NCBI RefSeq assembly: GCF_021502655.1
Contig: NZ_JAKFFT010000004.1
Location: 186,001 to 250,000 of the forward strand
DNA from: Dyadobacter sp. CY347
Lineage (GTDB): Bacteria > Bacteroidota > Bacteroidia > Cytophagales > Spirosomataceae
Reading direction: 5' to 3'
Length of the DNA stretch: 64,000 nt
Shown: in pieces, positions 53,606 through 61,747 of the stretch
Numbering within the stretch: the stretch's first letter is position 1
How the letters are laid out: each line of letters opens with the position of its first letter
Notes under the pieces: generated by a model
The model's input: the letters and a program-made list of their open reading frames with translations, nothing else
Database searches by the model: none
Told to the model about the DNA's origin: nothing
Translations under genes and position numbers: made by a program

Positions 53606-55726
53606 ATGACTTCTGATGCAAACCAAACAGTAAGAACACGCTTCTTTGATACAAAAATCGAGTTTTTGAAAGGTGTTGGCCCACAAAAAGCGGCGCTCCT
53701 GAATCAGGAACTTGGCATTTTCACGTTTGGTGACCTTATCCAACATTATCCTTTCCGGCACGAAGACAGGACCGTTTTTCATCAGATCAAGAACCTGAAC
53801 GACCAGCTTCCGGCCGCTCAGATCAAGGGCAGGCTCCGCGAATGGACCCTTACAGGCGAGGGAAATAAGAAGCGGCTTGTGGCATACTTCACAGATGGTA
53901 CGGGCATATTGGAACTTGTTTGGTTTCAGAGCATTGCCTGGTATGAAAAGAATCTTCGACCGAACACTGAGTACATTGTTTTTGGAAAACCCGTTGCGTT
54001 CGGCGGCAGATGGAGCATTACCCATCCGGAGCTGGACCTGATTACGCCGGAAAACGAAAACGGGGGTTTCTGGCAACCCATTTATCCGCTTACCGAAAAG
54101 CTTCGCAGAAAATTTGTCGACAGCCGTGTGATAAGCCGGATGATGAAATCGCTGCTGGAAGTTTCCAGGCCACACATCCGGGAAACGCTTCCCGAAACGC
54201 TCGTTCAGAAATACAGATTGGTTTCCAAAGCGGATGCGCTCTGGAATTTTCACCTGCCGCAAAGCTCGCAATGGCTGCATCAGGCCCAAAGAAGATTAAA
54301 ATTCGAAGAGCTTTTTTACAATCAGTTCAGGCTGATTAAAAATAAGCTGCTGCATAAAACGGAATATCCCGGGATGATTTTTAGCCATACCAGCCTGGTT
54401 AAGCAGTTTTATGAAAATCATTTGCCTTTTACATTAACGAATGCTCAGATCCGGGTTCTGGCAGAAATTCATGAGGACCTGAAAACCGGCCGACAAATGA
54501 ACCGCCTTTTGCAGGGCGATGTAGGTTCGGGAAAGACTATTGTCGCATTTATTTCCATGCTTTTTGCGCTGGATAATGATGCCCAGGCTTGCCTGATGGC
54601 CCCAACGGAAATTCTGGCAGATCAGCATTACCAGGGCTTAAAGAAATTCGCCGATGCGCTGGGTGTTAACATTTGCAAACTCACCGGCTCAACCAAAAAG
54701 AAAGATCGCGAATTGATCCATAATCAATTGCTGGACGGTTCCATGCACATTATCGTGGGCACGCATGCGCTTATTGAAGACATTGTGCAATTCAAGAATC
54801 TGGGACTATGCATTATAGACGAACAGCATCGTTTTGGCGTGGCGCAACGTGCTAAGTTGTGGGCCAAAAACAGCCGCATTAACCCACATATGCTGGTAAT
54901 GACTGCAACTCCCATTCCGCGGACATTAGCCATGACATTATATGGTGACCTCGACATTTCGGCCATTAACGAACTCCCGGCAGGGCGAAAACCGATTAAG
55001 ACCGTTCACCGTTATGACGCGCACCGGTTGTCTGTTTTTGGTTTTTTAAAAGATGAAATCGCAAAGGGAAGGCAAATTTACATGGTATACCCTCTGATTG
55101 AAGAATCCGAAAAAATGGATCTGAAAGACCTGATGGATGGCTATGAGAGTGTTTCAAGGGCATTTCCCGACGTGCCGCTCAGCATTTTGCACGGTAAAAT
55201 GAAATCGGCGGATAAAGATTACGAAATGGCCCGGTTTGTGCGCGGCGAGACAAAAATTATGGTCGCTACTACGGTTATCGAGGTTGGAGTGAATGTGCCC
55301 AATGCATCCGTAATGGTCATTGAAAATGCGGAAAGGTTTGGTTTATCTCAATTACATCAGTTGCGCGGCAGGGTAGGACGGGGTGCAGAACAATCCTATT
55401 GCATTCTGATCACCGATTATAAAATCAGCAAGGAAACCAAGCTCCGCATTGAAACCATGTGCAGGACAAATGATGGTTTTGAGATTGCAGAAGTGGATCT
55501 TCAATTGCGCGGTCCGGGTGACTTGTCGGGAACACAGCAGAGCGGGCTTCTGGATCTTTTGGTTGCCAACCTGGCGCAGGATGGGGAGATCTTGAAAGCT
55601 GCCAGACAATCCGCAGAGGAAATACTGAATGCAGATCCCGACCTGCTCCAACCTGTAAACCATCCCATTCGCGCCCACATTGAGCATATGGGCAAGGAAG
55701 CGACCAATTGGAGCAGGATCAGTTAA
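53606..55726 (+). CDS. recG: ATP-dependent DNA helicase RecG
   Basis: The 706-residue product has the RecG wedge/OB domain at the N-terminus (FFDTKIEFLKGVGPQKAALL, then QIKGRLREWTLTG), Walker A GDVGSGKT near residue 303, Walker B-like DEQHRFG near 403, TATPIPRT near 430, and the helicase motifs ATTVIEVGVNVPNA and QLRGRVGRG. The C-terminal TRG region (GPGDLSGTQQSG) is present. RecG remodels stalled replication forks and Holliday junctions. There is no usable start downstream of ATG 53606. Confidence 0.97.
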   Translation: MTSDANQTVRTRFFDTKIEFLKGVGPQKAALLNQELGIFTFGDLIQHYPFRHEDRTVFHQIKNLNDQLPAAQIKGRLREWTLTGEGNKKRLVAYFTDGTGILELVWFQSIAWYEKNLRPNTEYIVFGKPVAFGGRWSITHPELDLITPENENGGFWQPIYPLTEKLRRKFVDSRVISRMMKSLLEVSRPHIRETLPETLVQKYRLVSKADALWNFHLPQSSQWLHQAQRRLKFEELFYNQFRLIKNKLLHKTEYPGMIFSHTSLVKQFYENHLPFTLTNAQIRVLAEIHEDLKTGRQMNRLLQGDVGSGKTIVAFISMLFALDNDAQACLMAPTEILADQHYQGLKKFADALGVNICKLTGSTKKKDRELIHNQLLDGSMHIIVGTHALIEDIVQFKNLGLCIIDEQHRFGVAQRAKLWAKNSRINPHMLVMTATPIPRTLAMTLYGDLDISAINELPAGRKPIKTVHRYDAHRLSVFGFLKDEIAKGRQIYMVYPLIEESEKMDLKDLMDGYESVSRAFPDVPLSILHGKMKSADKDYEMARFVRGETKIMVATTVIEVGVNVPNASVMVIENAERFGLSQLHQLRGRVGRGAEQSYCILITDYKISKETKLRIETMCRTNDGFEIAEVDLQLRGPGDLSGTQQSGLLDLLVANLAQDGEILKAARQSAEEILNADPDLLQPVNHPIRAHIEHMGKEATNWSRIS

Positions 55727-55732
55727 GCTGAT

Positions 55733-57076
55733 TTATGCCTGTATTTCGTAAATCTCTTTTGAAAAATCGAAGGTTTGCGGCCTCGTCACGTGCAATGCTG
55801 CGCCCAGGGAAGTCGCGTATGGCAGATCCGTCGCGTATACCGTGTGATTCGGATAATGACGTGCGATGAGTTTTGCGAAGATCTCGTTTCTTGCAAAACC
55901 GCCATCAATGTAAATCGCCTGTACATCATTGATGCCGATCAAATCGAGTGATAAGAACAGTAATTCCGTAAGTCCTTTGATCAAATGATGGTAGGCGCTT
56001 TCAGCAGATGCAAATGCGCTGATCTGCCATTCCTGTGGACTAGGTTCGGGGGAAGGGCCGTTTCCGACCATACAAGCGGTATAGAAAGGCGGCGTATCCT
56101 GTTTTAATATCTCTTCATCAAACGCAACACCCTTATAAAAATCCGGCTCTGCGCGGAAATATTCGGCAATGCGCGCGACCTGATAATCGTGTTCCCTGCC
56201 CAGAAATAAGCGGGAAGCTGTAACACCGCTGCCCTCGGGCGTCAGGTAATTCATGCAATCGCGTTCCAGCTGATAGGAAGTCATCGGCTTGGAAGCGAAG
56301 GAATTAAAGTTGATACACCACGTTCCGGTTGAAAGCAGCACAAATGGTTTCTTAACGGCCATCCGGTAAGGAATCAATGCTGATGAACTGTCATGCAGGC
56401 CAAATCCGGACTGAATGCCTTTGTCGTTATGCCTGTATATAAATGAAGAAGACGCAAGAACCGGCGCAAGTTTTTTGTGAATTCCTTCCTCCTTAACCCA
56501 CTCATGATAATCCCACATTTCAAAACTCCAAAGTGCTGTATGACAGCCTAGTGAAGTGTAATCGCTTACTTTTCTGCCAGTTAGCAGATAGAGAATGTAT
56601 TGGGGTAAATGTAATGTTGAAGCAATCTGTTTGTAAATGTCGGGGTAAGTGTATTTAAGCCAGTAAAGCTGCATGCCTGAATTCAGCATCCCCATAGCCG
56701 GAGAGCCTGTTTGCAGGGAAAGCCGGGTAGGGTCGCCGTAAGTGCTGTAAAATTGCCGTAAAAGCTCCTCCGGAAAGGGTTTTAAATACGAATATAATGG
56801 TGTAAGCGGTTTGTTGGAAGCATCCAGATGAACCAGACTTGCGCCGTACGCGGCCACGTTTACCGCCTTAATGTCATATTTTGGATCTTCCAGCAATGCT
56901 GTCCAGCGATCCTGCACCCACTTGGTCAGCAGTTCTATATCCTCGGTTGGAAACCCATCCTCGTCCGTTGTTTCCGGAAGTGATTCTGAAAATTCATCTA
57001 TAATCTGATACTTTTCATCAAAAAGTACATACTTCTTATTGGTCCTGCCAATGTCAAAAACCGCTGTTACTTTCAT
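55733..57076 (-). CDS. FGGY-family carbohydrate kinase
   Basis: The 447-residue product has the N-terminal phosphate motif FDIGRTNKKYVLFD, GSPAMGMLNSGMQLYW, the substrate region GCHTALWSFEMWDYHEW, and the C-terminal ATP motif YIDGGFARNEIFAKLIARHY followed by TSLGAAL. FGGY kinases phosphorylate sugars such as rhamnulose, xylulose or fuculose; the exact substrate cannot be told from sequence. It is convergent with recG (6-bp gap). Confidence 0.9.
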   Translation of the reverse strand: MKVTAVFDIGRTNKKYVLFDEKYQIIDEFSESLPETTDEDGFPTEDIELLTKWVQDRWTALLEDPKYDIKAVNVAAYGASLVHLDASNKPLTPLYSYLKPFPEELLRQFYSTYGDPTRLSLQTGSPAMGMLNSGMQLYWLKYTYPDIYKQIASTLHLPQYILYLLTGRKVSDYTSLGCHTALWSFEMWDYHEWVKEEGIHKKLAPVLASSSFIYRHNDKGIQSGFGLHDSSSALIPYRMAVKKPFVLLSTGTWCINFNSFASKPMTSYQLERDCMNYLTPEGSGVTASRLFLGREHDYQVARIAEYFRAEPDFYKGVAFDEEILKQDTPPFYTACMVGNGPSPEPSPQEWQISAFASAESAYHHLIKGLTELLFLSLDLIGINDVQAIYIDGGFARNEIFAKLIARHYPNHTVYATDLPYATSLGAALHVTRPQTFDFSKEIYEIQA

Positions 57077-57206
57077 TATTCGAATGCGATATCACTTTTT
57101 TATCCGGAAATGTATTTTTCGGTTAATATAGTGACTTTACGTTAAAACCAATACCCTTACTGTTCTTTTAAAATCTTTGGATTTGACCCTTCGGTCAACC
57201 TTTTTT

Positions 57207-57902
57207 CTACAATGCCTTTTCCAGAATCGGCTCAAAAACCTTCGTCCAGCGGCGGTAACCTTCATCATTCATATGGAGGCTGTCGCTCACAAATATGCTG
57301 GGATCAGGCCTGCCGTTTTTCAACATCACTGGCCATACATCTATATAATGATGATTTTTGTCTTTCTTAATGTAATCCTGGACCAGCTGGTTGACCTTGA
57401 TCACATCCTCCTTTTTCGCCCATCGGGAAGGCGAAGGTTTTAGTGAAACAAAATATAGCTGAACATCCGGAAGTTTATTGCGAACCATTTTTACGAACGT
57501 AACATACTCATCCCGAACCTGTTCAGGCGTCTTGGACTTCTTGCCGAACATATCGTTTTCGCAATAGGTGACAATGGTTTTGGGATTGTATTTCAATACA
57601 TTACGGGGCGCGTAATAGATCACTTCGGGGAATGTGGAGCCGCCAAAGCCGCGGTTGATAATCGGCAGTGGGGCAAGGTCTTCGGCTGCATGCTGCCATT
57701 TGGTAAATGATGAACTTCCCGTGAAAACGATCCCGCCCGGCGCAGGCATCTTTTCTGCATCCTTTTTCTCGAACGCCACAATCGACGACTCTGACCTTTT
57801 TACGTCATAATCGGGCTGCCAGGGTTCTGCGAGATTGGCAGTGTTGGGTTTGTGACAAGCGCTCAGCCATAAGACAGCAAGAAACAGGAAATAATTTTTC
57901 AT
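57207..57902 (-). CDS. SGNH/GDSL hydrolase lipoprotein
   Basis: The 231-residue product has a lipoprotein signal (MKNYFLFLAVLWLSAC, Cys16) and the SGNH blocks: GSSSFTKW (block I, Ser), RGFGGSTFPE (block II, Gly), TYCENDMF (block III, Asn) and DSLHMNDEGYRRW (block V, Asp and His). It should be an extracytoplasmic lipase, esterase or acetyl-hydrolase. ATG 57902 is chosen because of the lipoprotein signal; an upstream ATG at 57944 lies in the terminator hairpin of the previous gene. Confidence 0.9.
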   Translation of the reverse strand: MKNYFLFLAVLWLSACHKPNTANLAEPWQPDYDVKRSESSIVAFEKKDAEKMPAPGGIVFTGSSSFTKWQHAAEDLAPLPIINRGFGGSTFPEVIYYAPRNVLKYNPKTIVTYCENDMFGKKSKTPEQVRDEYVTFVKMVRNKLPDVQLYFVSLKPSPSRWAKKEDVIKVNQLVQDYIKKDKNHHYIDVWPVMLKNGRPDPSIFVSDSLHMNDEGYRRWTKVFEPILEKAL

Positions 57903-57907
57903 TAAGA

Positions 57908-57942
57908 CAAAAAAGTGGATATACCAAAGAAGGCATATCCAC
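57908..57942 (-). terminator. terminator of the beta-barrel gene at 58.0 kb
   Basis: GTGGATATACC (57915-57925) pairs with GGCATATCCAC (57932-57942) with one mismatch around a six-base loop. On the - strand it is followed by a T-run (57914 down to 57909). Confidence 0.75.
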
Positions 57943-57991
57943 ATGGTTTTTAATGTAAAAAGTCTGAAAATTTAGAAATCAAGCCGCTTTT

Positions 57992-58672
57992 TTAATCAGC
58001 CAAAAAATAACGAAGTCCTAAGCCGACGCTTGGAAAGGTAAATGATGGCGACAGGTTATAACTGAACTGATTGGCTTTCGAGCTTGTATTGGAGCCAATA
58101 AAATCGTTATCAACTTTTGAATAACCCACAGAAAAAGGAGTGGCAAATCCAAGGCTGGCATCCAGCCACCATCTTTCCGAAAGCCTGTAATATATGCCTG
58201 CACCTACGCCCAATGACAGCGCTGTGGAATACGTTTTTCTTTCATTAACGTCTTCCTGATCGGTAAGCCTTTCCTTTTTGTAATTAAAGCTCAGGTTTAC
58301 GTCCGGGCCGGCGTAGATGCCAATTTTTTCATTAAAATGTTTATAAAATTGCCAAAACCGCCCTACACCAACGCCATATTGATTGATTCCGCTCTTAGGC
58401 TCATATTGCCCGTTGACGTAGCGCAGGGTTTTTTGTCCTCCCAGATAACCACTCAGGTTCCAGCCAACTGCTTTGTTCTGCGTAGTAAATTTCCCTACGC
58501 CAATGTTGATATTTCCGCTGTAATCGTTCGTTGCCTCAACCAAATCCGGGTTAGTATTTGAGAAATCTATGCCTATGCCACCCGAAAGGAATCGCCTTCC
58601 TTCGAGTTGGGCCATCACTGTGGTTGCCAGGCAGATTTGCAATAATAGTATGAGTAATATCGGTTTTTTCAT
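57992..58672 (-). CDS. outer-membrane beta-barrel protein
   Basis: The 226-residue product has a signal peptide (cleavage after VMAQ, near residue 22) and alternating amphipathic strands: FLSGGIGIDFSN, NINIGVGKFTTQ, IGIYAGPDVNLSFNYKKER, WWLDASLGFATPFSVGY and the end VGLGLRYFLAD. It is an OmpW/OmpA-barrel-like small porin or attachment protein. It is paralogous to the next gene, 8 bp upstream, with which it shares an operon. Confidence 0.85.
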   Translation of the reverse strand: MKKPILLILLLQICLATTVMAQLEGRRFLSGGIGIDFSNTNPDLVEATNDYSGNINIGVGKFTTQNKAVGWNLSGYLGGQKTLRYVNGQYEPKSGINQYGVGVGRFWQFYKHFNEKIGIYAGPDVNLSFNYKKERLTDQEDVNERKTYSTALSLGVGAGIYYRLSERWWLDASLGFATPFSVGYSKVDNDFIGSNTSSKANQFSYNLSPSFTFPSVGLGLRYFLAD

Positions 58673-58680
58673 GTCGCCGT

Positions 58681-59337
58681 TCAGTTAGATTTTTGAATGT
58701 ACCAGGCAGCTCTCAATGTGAAATACTGCTGAATTTGAGATGTCAACCCGGTCCGAAAATTGACGCTGTTGGTGTTGTTAAAATTGACGTAGGAGAGATT
58801 GAGATTAAAAACGCTGACGTCCGATTCAAGCCAGAAACGGGGCGTCAGCCGATAGGCAACGCCTGGCACAATGTTGAGTCCGGCACCGTAGCCATTTTTA
58901 AAGTCAGACTCATTCGTATTGGTATTTTTGGTCCGGACGTAACTCAGCGTAGCTCCCGAGTGAACATATAGCAACCACTTAGGGCTCAGTGATTTGTATT
59001 TCCTTATATATGGCGTCAGGTTCACAGTAAGTCCGTTGTATTTGTATTCAGAGTCATCTCCTGACAAATTGTATTTTGATCTGGAAAAGCTGATGGAGGG
59101 GCTCAGGTCAAGGCCGAACATGGTGTTATCCTTGAAAAACCAGCCAGTTCTGAGTGAGGGATAAATGTTTACAAAGTTGTTTGTGGATTTGTAAGGCGAT
59201 TCATAGTCCTCATCATTAATTTGCCCATTGGACGTAATGGTTGCGCCCCAGTATCGTGTGCCCTTCGCAAGCTGTGCCTGAACCTCGCCAACCAGACATA
59301 AAATGCCGAGGGACGAGAAGAGGATAAGTTTTCTCAT
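58681..59337 (-). CDS. outer-membrane beta-barrel protein (paralogue)
   Basis: The 218-residue product has a signal peptide (cleavage near VQAQ, residue 22) and the same strand layout as its neighbour: GTRYWGATITSNG, YPSLRTGWFFKDNTMFGLDLSPSISFSRSKY, LTPYIRKYKSLSPKWLLYVHSGATLSYV, RFWLESDVSVFNLNLSYVNFN and the C-terminal QQYFTLRAAWYIQKSN. The two genes look like a tandem duplication. No ligand is known. Confidence 0.83.
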   Translation of the reverse strand: MRKLILFSSLGILCLVGEVQAQLAKGTRYWGATITSNGQINDEDYESPYKSTNNFVNIYPSLRTGWFFKDNTMFGLDLSPSISFSRSKYNLSGDDSEYKYNGLTVNLTPYIRKYKSLSPKWLLYVHSGATLSYVRTKNTNTNESDFKNGYGAGLNIVPGVAYRLTPRFWLESDVSVFNLNLSYVNFNNTNSVNFRTGLTSQIQQYFTLRAAWYIQKSN

Positions 59338-59421
59338 AGCTGATGTTTTTAGTTACTGAAAGCAAGATAATGATCTTTATGTAACCAATGAGAACTTTAA
59401 CTTTTTTTAGCAAAAAAGTAC

Positions 59422-59454
59422 AAAAAAAGAGGCAGTGATAATGTCACTGCCTCT
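59422..59454 (-). terminator. terminator of the ABC-ATPase/TolC operon
   Basis: AGAGGCAGTGA (59428-59438) pairs with TCACTGCCTCT (59444-59454) around a five-base loop. Seven T follow on the - strand. Confidence 0.88.
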
Positions 59455-59498
59455 TAAAGATTACCGATACCAAATTTAACCTAACATTCTTTAATGTC

Positions 59499-60809
59499 TT
59501 AAAATACGCCCGACCAGTTTCCCTGGCGATAGTACTGCAATAATCTTTGCTGCATGAGATAATCATATTTTGCCTGTATGGCATTTGCCTGTGCTTTTGC
59601 AAGGTTGGCTTTTGCGAGGGAATATTCGTACGAATTGGCAATTCCAGCGTTTATTTTACTTTCAATCACAGCAAATGCTGCTGTAAGCGATTCCACCTGA
59701 CCTTCCGCAGAGGCCTGTCTGTCTGCCATGGTTTGCAAGTTCAATACGGCCAGTTCAATGGCTTGTCTCAGGACCTGGTTGGTTACATCCAACGTATTTT
59801 GCGCCTGGCGTTCCTGCACTTTAGCCAGCTCAACCCTCGGCTTGGTAAGCCACCGGCCCATAATCGGAATATTAAGGTTCAGTTGCAGGTAGCCGTTACG
59901 AGTCGAATTTAATTGGTTAAAATAGTCCAGGTTCTTGTTACTGGTTGCATATACGGCTCCAAATCCGCCTTGTAGTCCCAACGAAGGATAATTGAGCGCT
60001 TTAATTGATTTTACCTGATAGGAGAAGCTTTGACGATACAATTCTGCGCTGCGTATTTCCGGGAAACTTTTTTGAGCATCTTCATAAATGTCGATCGCGT
60101 TGGCAGCGGTAATTGTTGTGTCTTTTGGAGCAAGTGGTTCGAATTCGACCTTGTCGTCGGGCGTGACATTCATCCGCTGAAAAAGAGCCAGTCTGGCGGT
60201 TCGGTAATCGCTCAATGCCGTCACCTGGCTGAATTTATCATTGGCCAGCTGCGCTTTGATTTCATATAGTAAGTTGACGCCCAGCGTACCGGCATTAACT
60301 TGTTTTGAAATTCTGTCAACCTGCGTTTCGGAGGATAAAACTTGCTCGGTCCATGATTCGTAAAGTGCTTTTGTGGCCAATACATTTACGTATCCTTGCA
60401 TCAGTAACACCGTTTGCGTGTTTAAAACAGCGGTACGATTTTCATCGGCAGATTCTTTTAGCAAAACACCTTGCCTGATCTGGTTCTGTACTTTGAAACC
60501 TTGGAAAACGGGCATCTGAAAATTAATTCCGAGCGAATTATTACCGAAAACCTCATCTATATACGTATTGGTAGACTGGTCTATACTGCGACCGGCATTG
60601 AGCGTCTGCGTTGACCCGAATGAAAGTTGTGGCAAAACTTGTGACTTGGTTTGTCTCAATTGTGCCTGTGCAGCCTCAGCTTGAAGGCTTCCTTGCTGAT
60701 AGAAAAGATTATTCTTGACGAGCAGGTCCACACATTCAGCTAGGCTGAGCGTAGATTGCGCTTTCCCGAAAACCGGTAAAAGGCAAAAAAGTAAAATTAA
60801 ATGTTTCAT
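59499..60809 (-). CDS. TolC-family outer-membrane efflux protein
   Basis: The 436-residue product has a signal peptide (MKHLILLFCLLPVFGKAQ) and the TolC layout: SLAECVDLLVKNN at the N-terminus, then two repeats of long helices and short barrel strands (LRQTKSQVLPQLSF, NLGINFQMPVFQGFKVQNQIRQG, LGLQGGFGAVY, LQLNLNIPIMGRW). It forms the outer-membrane exit duct for a tripartite pump. It lies 15 bp behind the ABC ATPase gene, so the operon supplies ATPase and exit duct, but no permease and no adaptor. Confidence 0.93.
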   Translation of the reverse strand: MKHLILLFCLLPVFGKAQSTLSLAECVDLLVKNNLFYQQGSLQAEAAQAQLRQTKSQVLPQLSFGSTQTLNAGRSIDQSTNTYIDEVFGNNSLGINFQMPVFQGFKVQNQIRQGVLLKESADENRTAVLNTQTVLLMQGYVNVLATKALYESWTEQVLSSETQVDRISKQVNAGTLGVNLLYEIKAQLANDKFSQVTALSDYRTARLALFQRMNVTPDDKVEFEPLAPKDTTITAANAIDIYEDAQKSFPEIRSAELYRQSFSYQVKSIKALNYPSLGLQGGFGAVYATSNKNLDYFNQLNSTRNGYLQLNLNIPIMGRWLTKPRVELAKVQERQAQNTLDVTNQVLRQAIELAVLNLQTMADRQASAEGQVESLTAAFAVIESKINAGIANSYEYSLAKANLAKAQANAIQAKYDYLMQQRLLQYYRQGNWSGVF

Positions 60810-60824
60810 GGCTAATAAATGATG

Positions 60825-61487
60825 CTAGGCTAACCACCCGTCTTTCAGGCGTACAATCCGGTTTCCGTAACCGGCATTGATTTCCGAGTGGGTTACCTGG
60901 ACGATGGTGACTTTATCTTCCTGGTTAAGTTTTTGAAATAATTCCATAATCTCGATCGATTGCTCCGAATGCAGGTTTCCGGTCGGTTCATCCGCGAAAA
61001 TCACTTTCGGGTTGTGCACAATGGCACGCGCAACGCCCACCAATTGCTGCTGACCGCCGGAAAGCTGGTGTGGGAAAAGGTCTTTTTTTGCAACCATATT
61101 GAACCGGTCGAGCAATTCAGCAACCCGGCTTTTGCGCTCGGAACCAGGTGTCCCTTTGTAAAGTAACGGTGTTTCAATGTTCTCATAAACAGTTAGTTCG
61201 TCGATGAGGTGATAAGCCTGGAACACAAACCCAATGTGGTGACGGTGCAGCTCTGTGCGTTTTTTTTCAGACAATTTTTGAACGGGTTCATCCAGAAAAA
61301 GATATTCGCCTTCGGAAGGTTCTTCCAGCAATCCCAAAATATGCAGCAATGTCGATTTACCTGAACCGGAAGGTCCCATGATCGAAACAAACTCGCCTTC
61401 TTTAATGTGTAAATCAATGTGGCGCAACACATAAGTTTTGCCAAAACCTGCCGGGTAATATTTGGATATCTTTTCTAACTTAATCAT
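60825..61487 (-). CDS. MacB/LolD-type ABC transporter ATP-binding protein
   Basis: The 220-residue product has Walker A GPSGSGKST (residues 38-46), the signature LSGGQQQLVGVARA (near 143), Walker B VIFADEPTGNL (near 160-170) and the switch His in VTHSE. The LolD/MacB type is indicated by GNLHSEQS and by its short length. It pairs with FtsX-type permeases, none of which is in this operon. The start at 61487 (MIKLEKISKYYPAG) matches the family; an ATG at 61529 would add 14 residues. The long upstream region carries the tandem palindromes also seen before the permease units. Confidence 0.95.
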   Translation of the reverse strand: MIKLEKISKYYPAGFGKTYVLRHIDLHIKEGEFVSIMGPSGSGKSTLLHILGLLEEPSEGEYLFLDEPVQKLSEKKRTELHRHHIGFVFQAYHLIDELTVYENIETPLLYKGTPGSERKSRVAELLDRFNMVAKKDLFPHQLSGGQQQLVGVARAIVHNPKVIFADEPTGNLHSEQSIEIMELFQKLNQEDKVTIVQVTHSEINAGYGNRIVRLKDGWLA

Positions 61488-61593
61488 ATAAATTTTTGAG
61501 TTTGAGATTTCGGGTATAATTACAGACAAGCGATTTGAAAAGCAAATGCATATACCGTCGTCTCTTATACAGGTCGTACCAAAAAAAGGCTTG

Positions 61594-61649
61594 CCAAAAG
61601 GGTAAGCCGTTGATTATGATATATTTGACTTTTGTTTAAAAAGCCCAAT
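61594..61649 (-). promoter_or_regulatory. possible promoter region of the ATPase/TolC operon
   Basis: On the - strand TGGCAAGCC followed by a T-rich tract and GG begins at 61596, loosely like the TGGCAY...TTTG elements before the permease units, about 62 bp from the nearer operator palindrome. The match is weak. Confidence 0.25.
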
Positions 61650-61686
61650 CGTCCGAATTCGTACAAATGTGTACGGTATCGGACGA
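61649..61686. promoter_or_regulatory. tandem operator candidates forming a 38-bp inverted repeat
   Basis: CGTCCGAATTCGTACA (61650-61665) and TGTACGGTATCGGACG (61670-61685) each follow TGTnCG-RWWT-CGnACA and mirror each other, so the whole 61649-61686 segment is a large imperfect palindrome. The centres are 20 bp apart. It lies in the divergent region of the ATPase/TolC operon and the MFS gene with no terminator function expected, which makes it the clearest copy. Confidence 0.7.
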
Positions 61687-61747
61687 TGCAAAATGAACAT
61701 TATCAGATAAGAAAGATGTTACCAGACAGAACACCATTTCAACTGCA

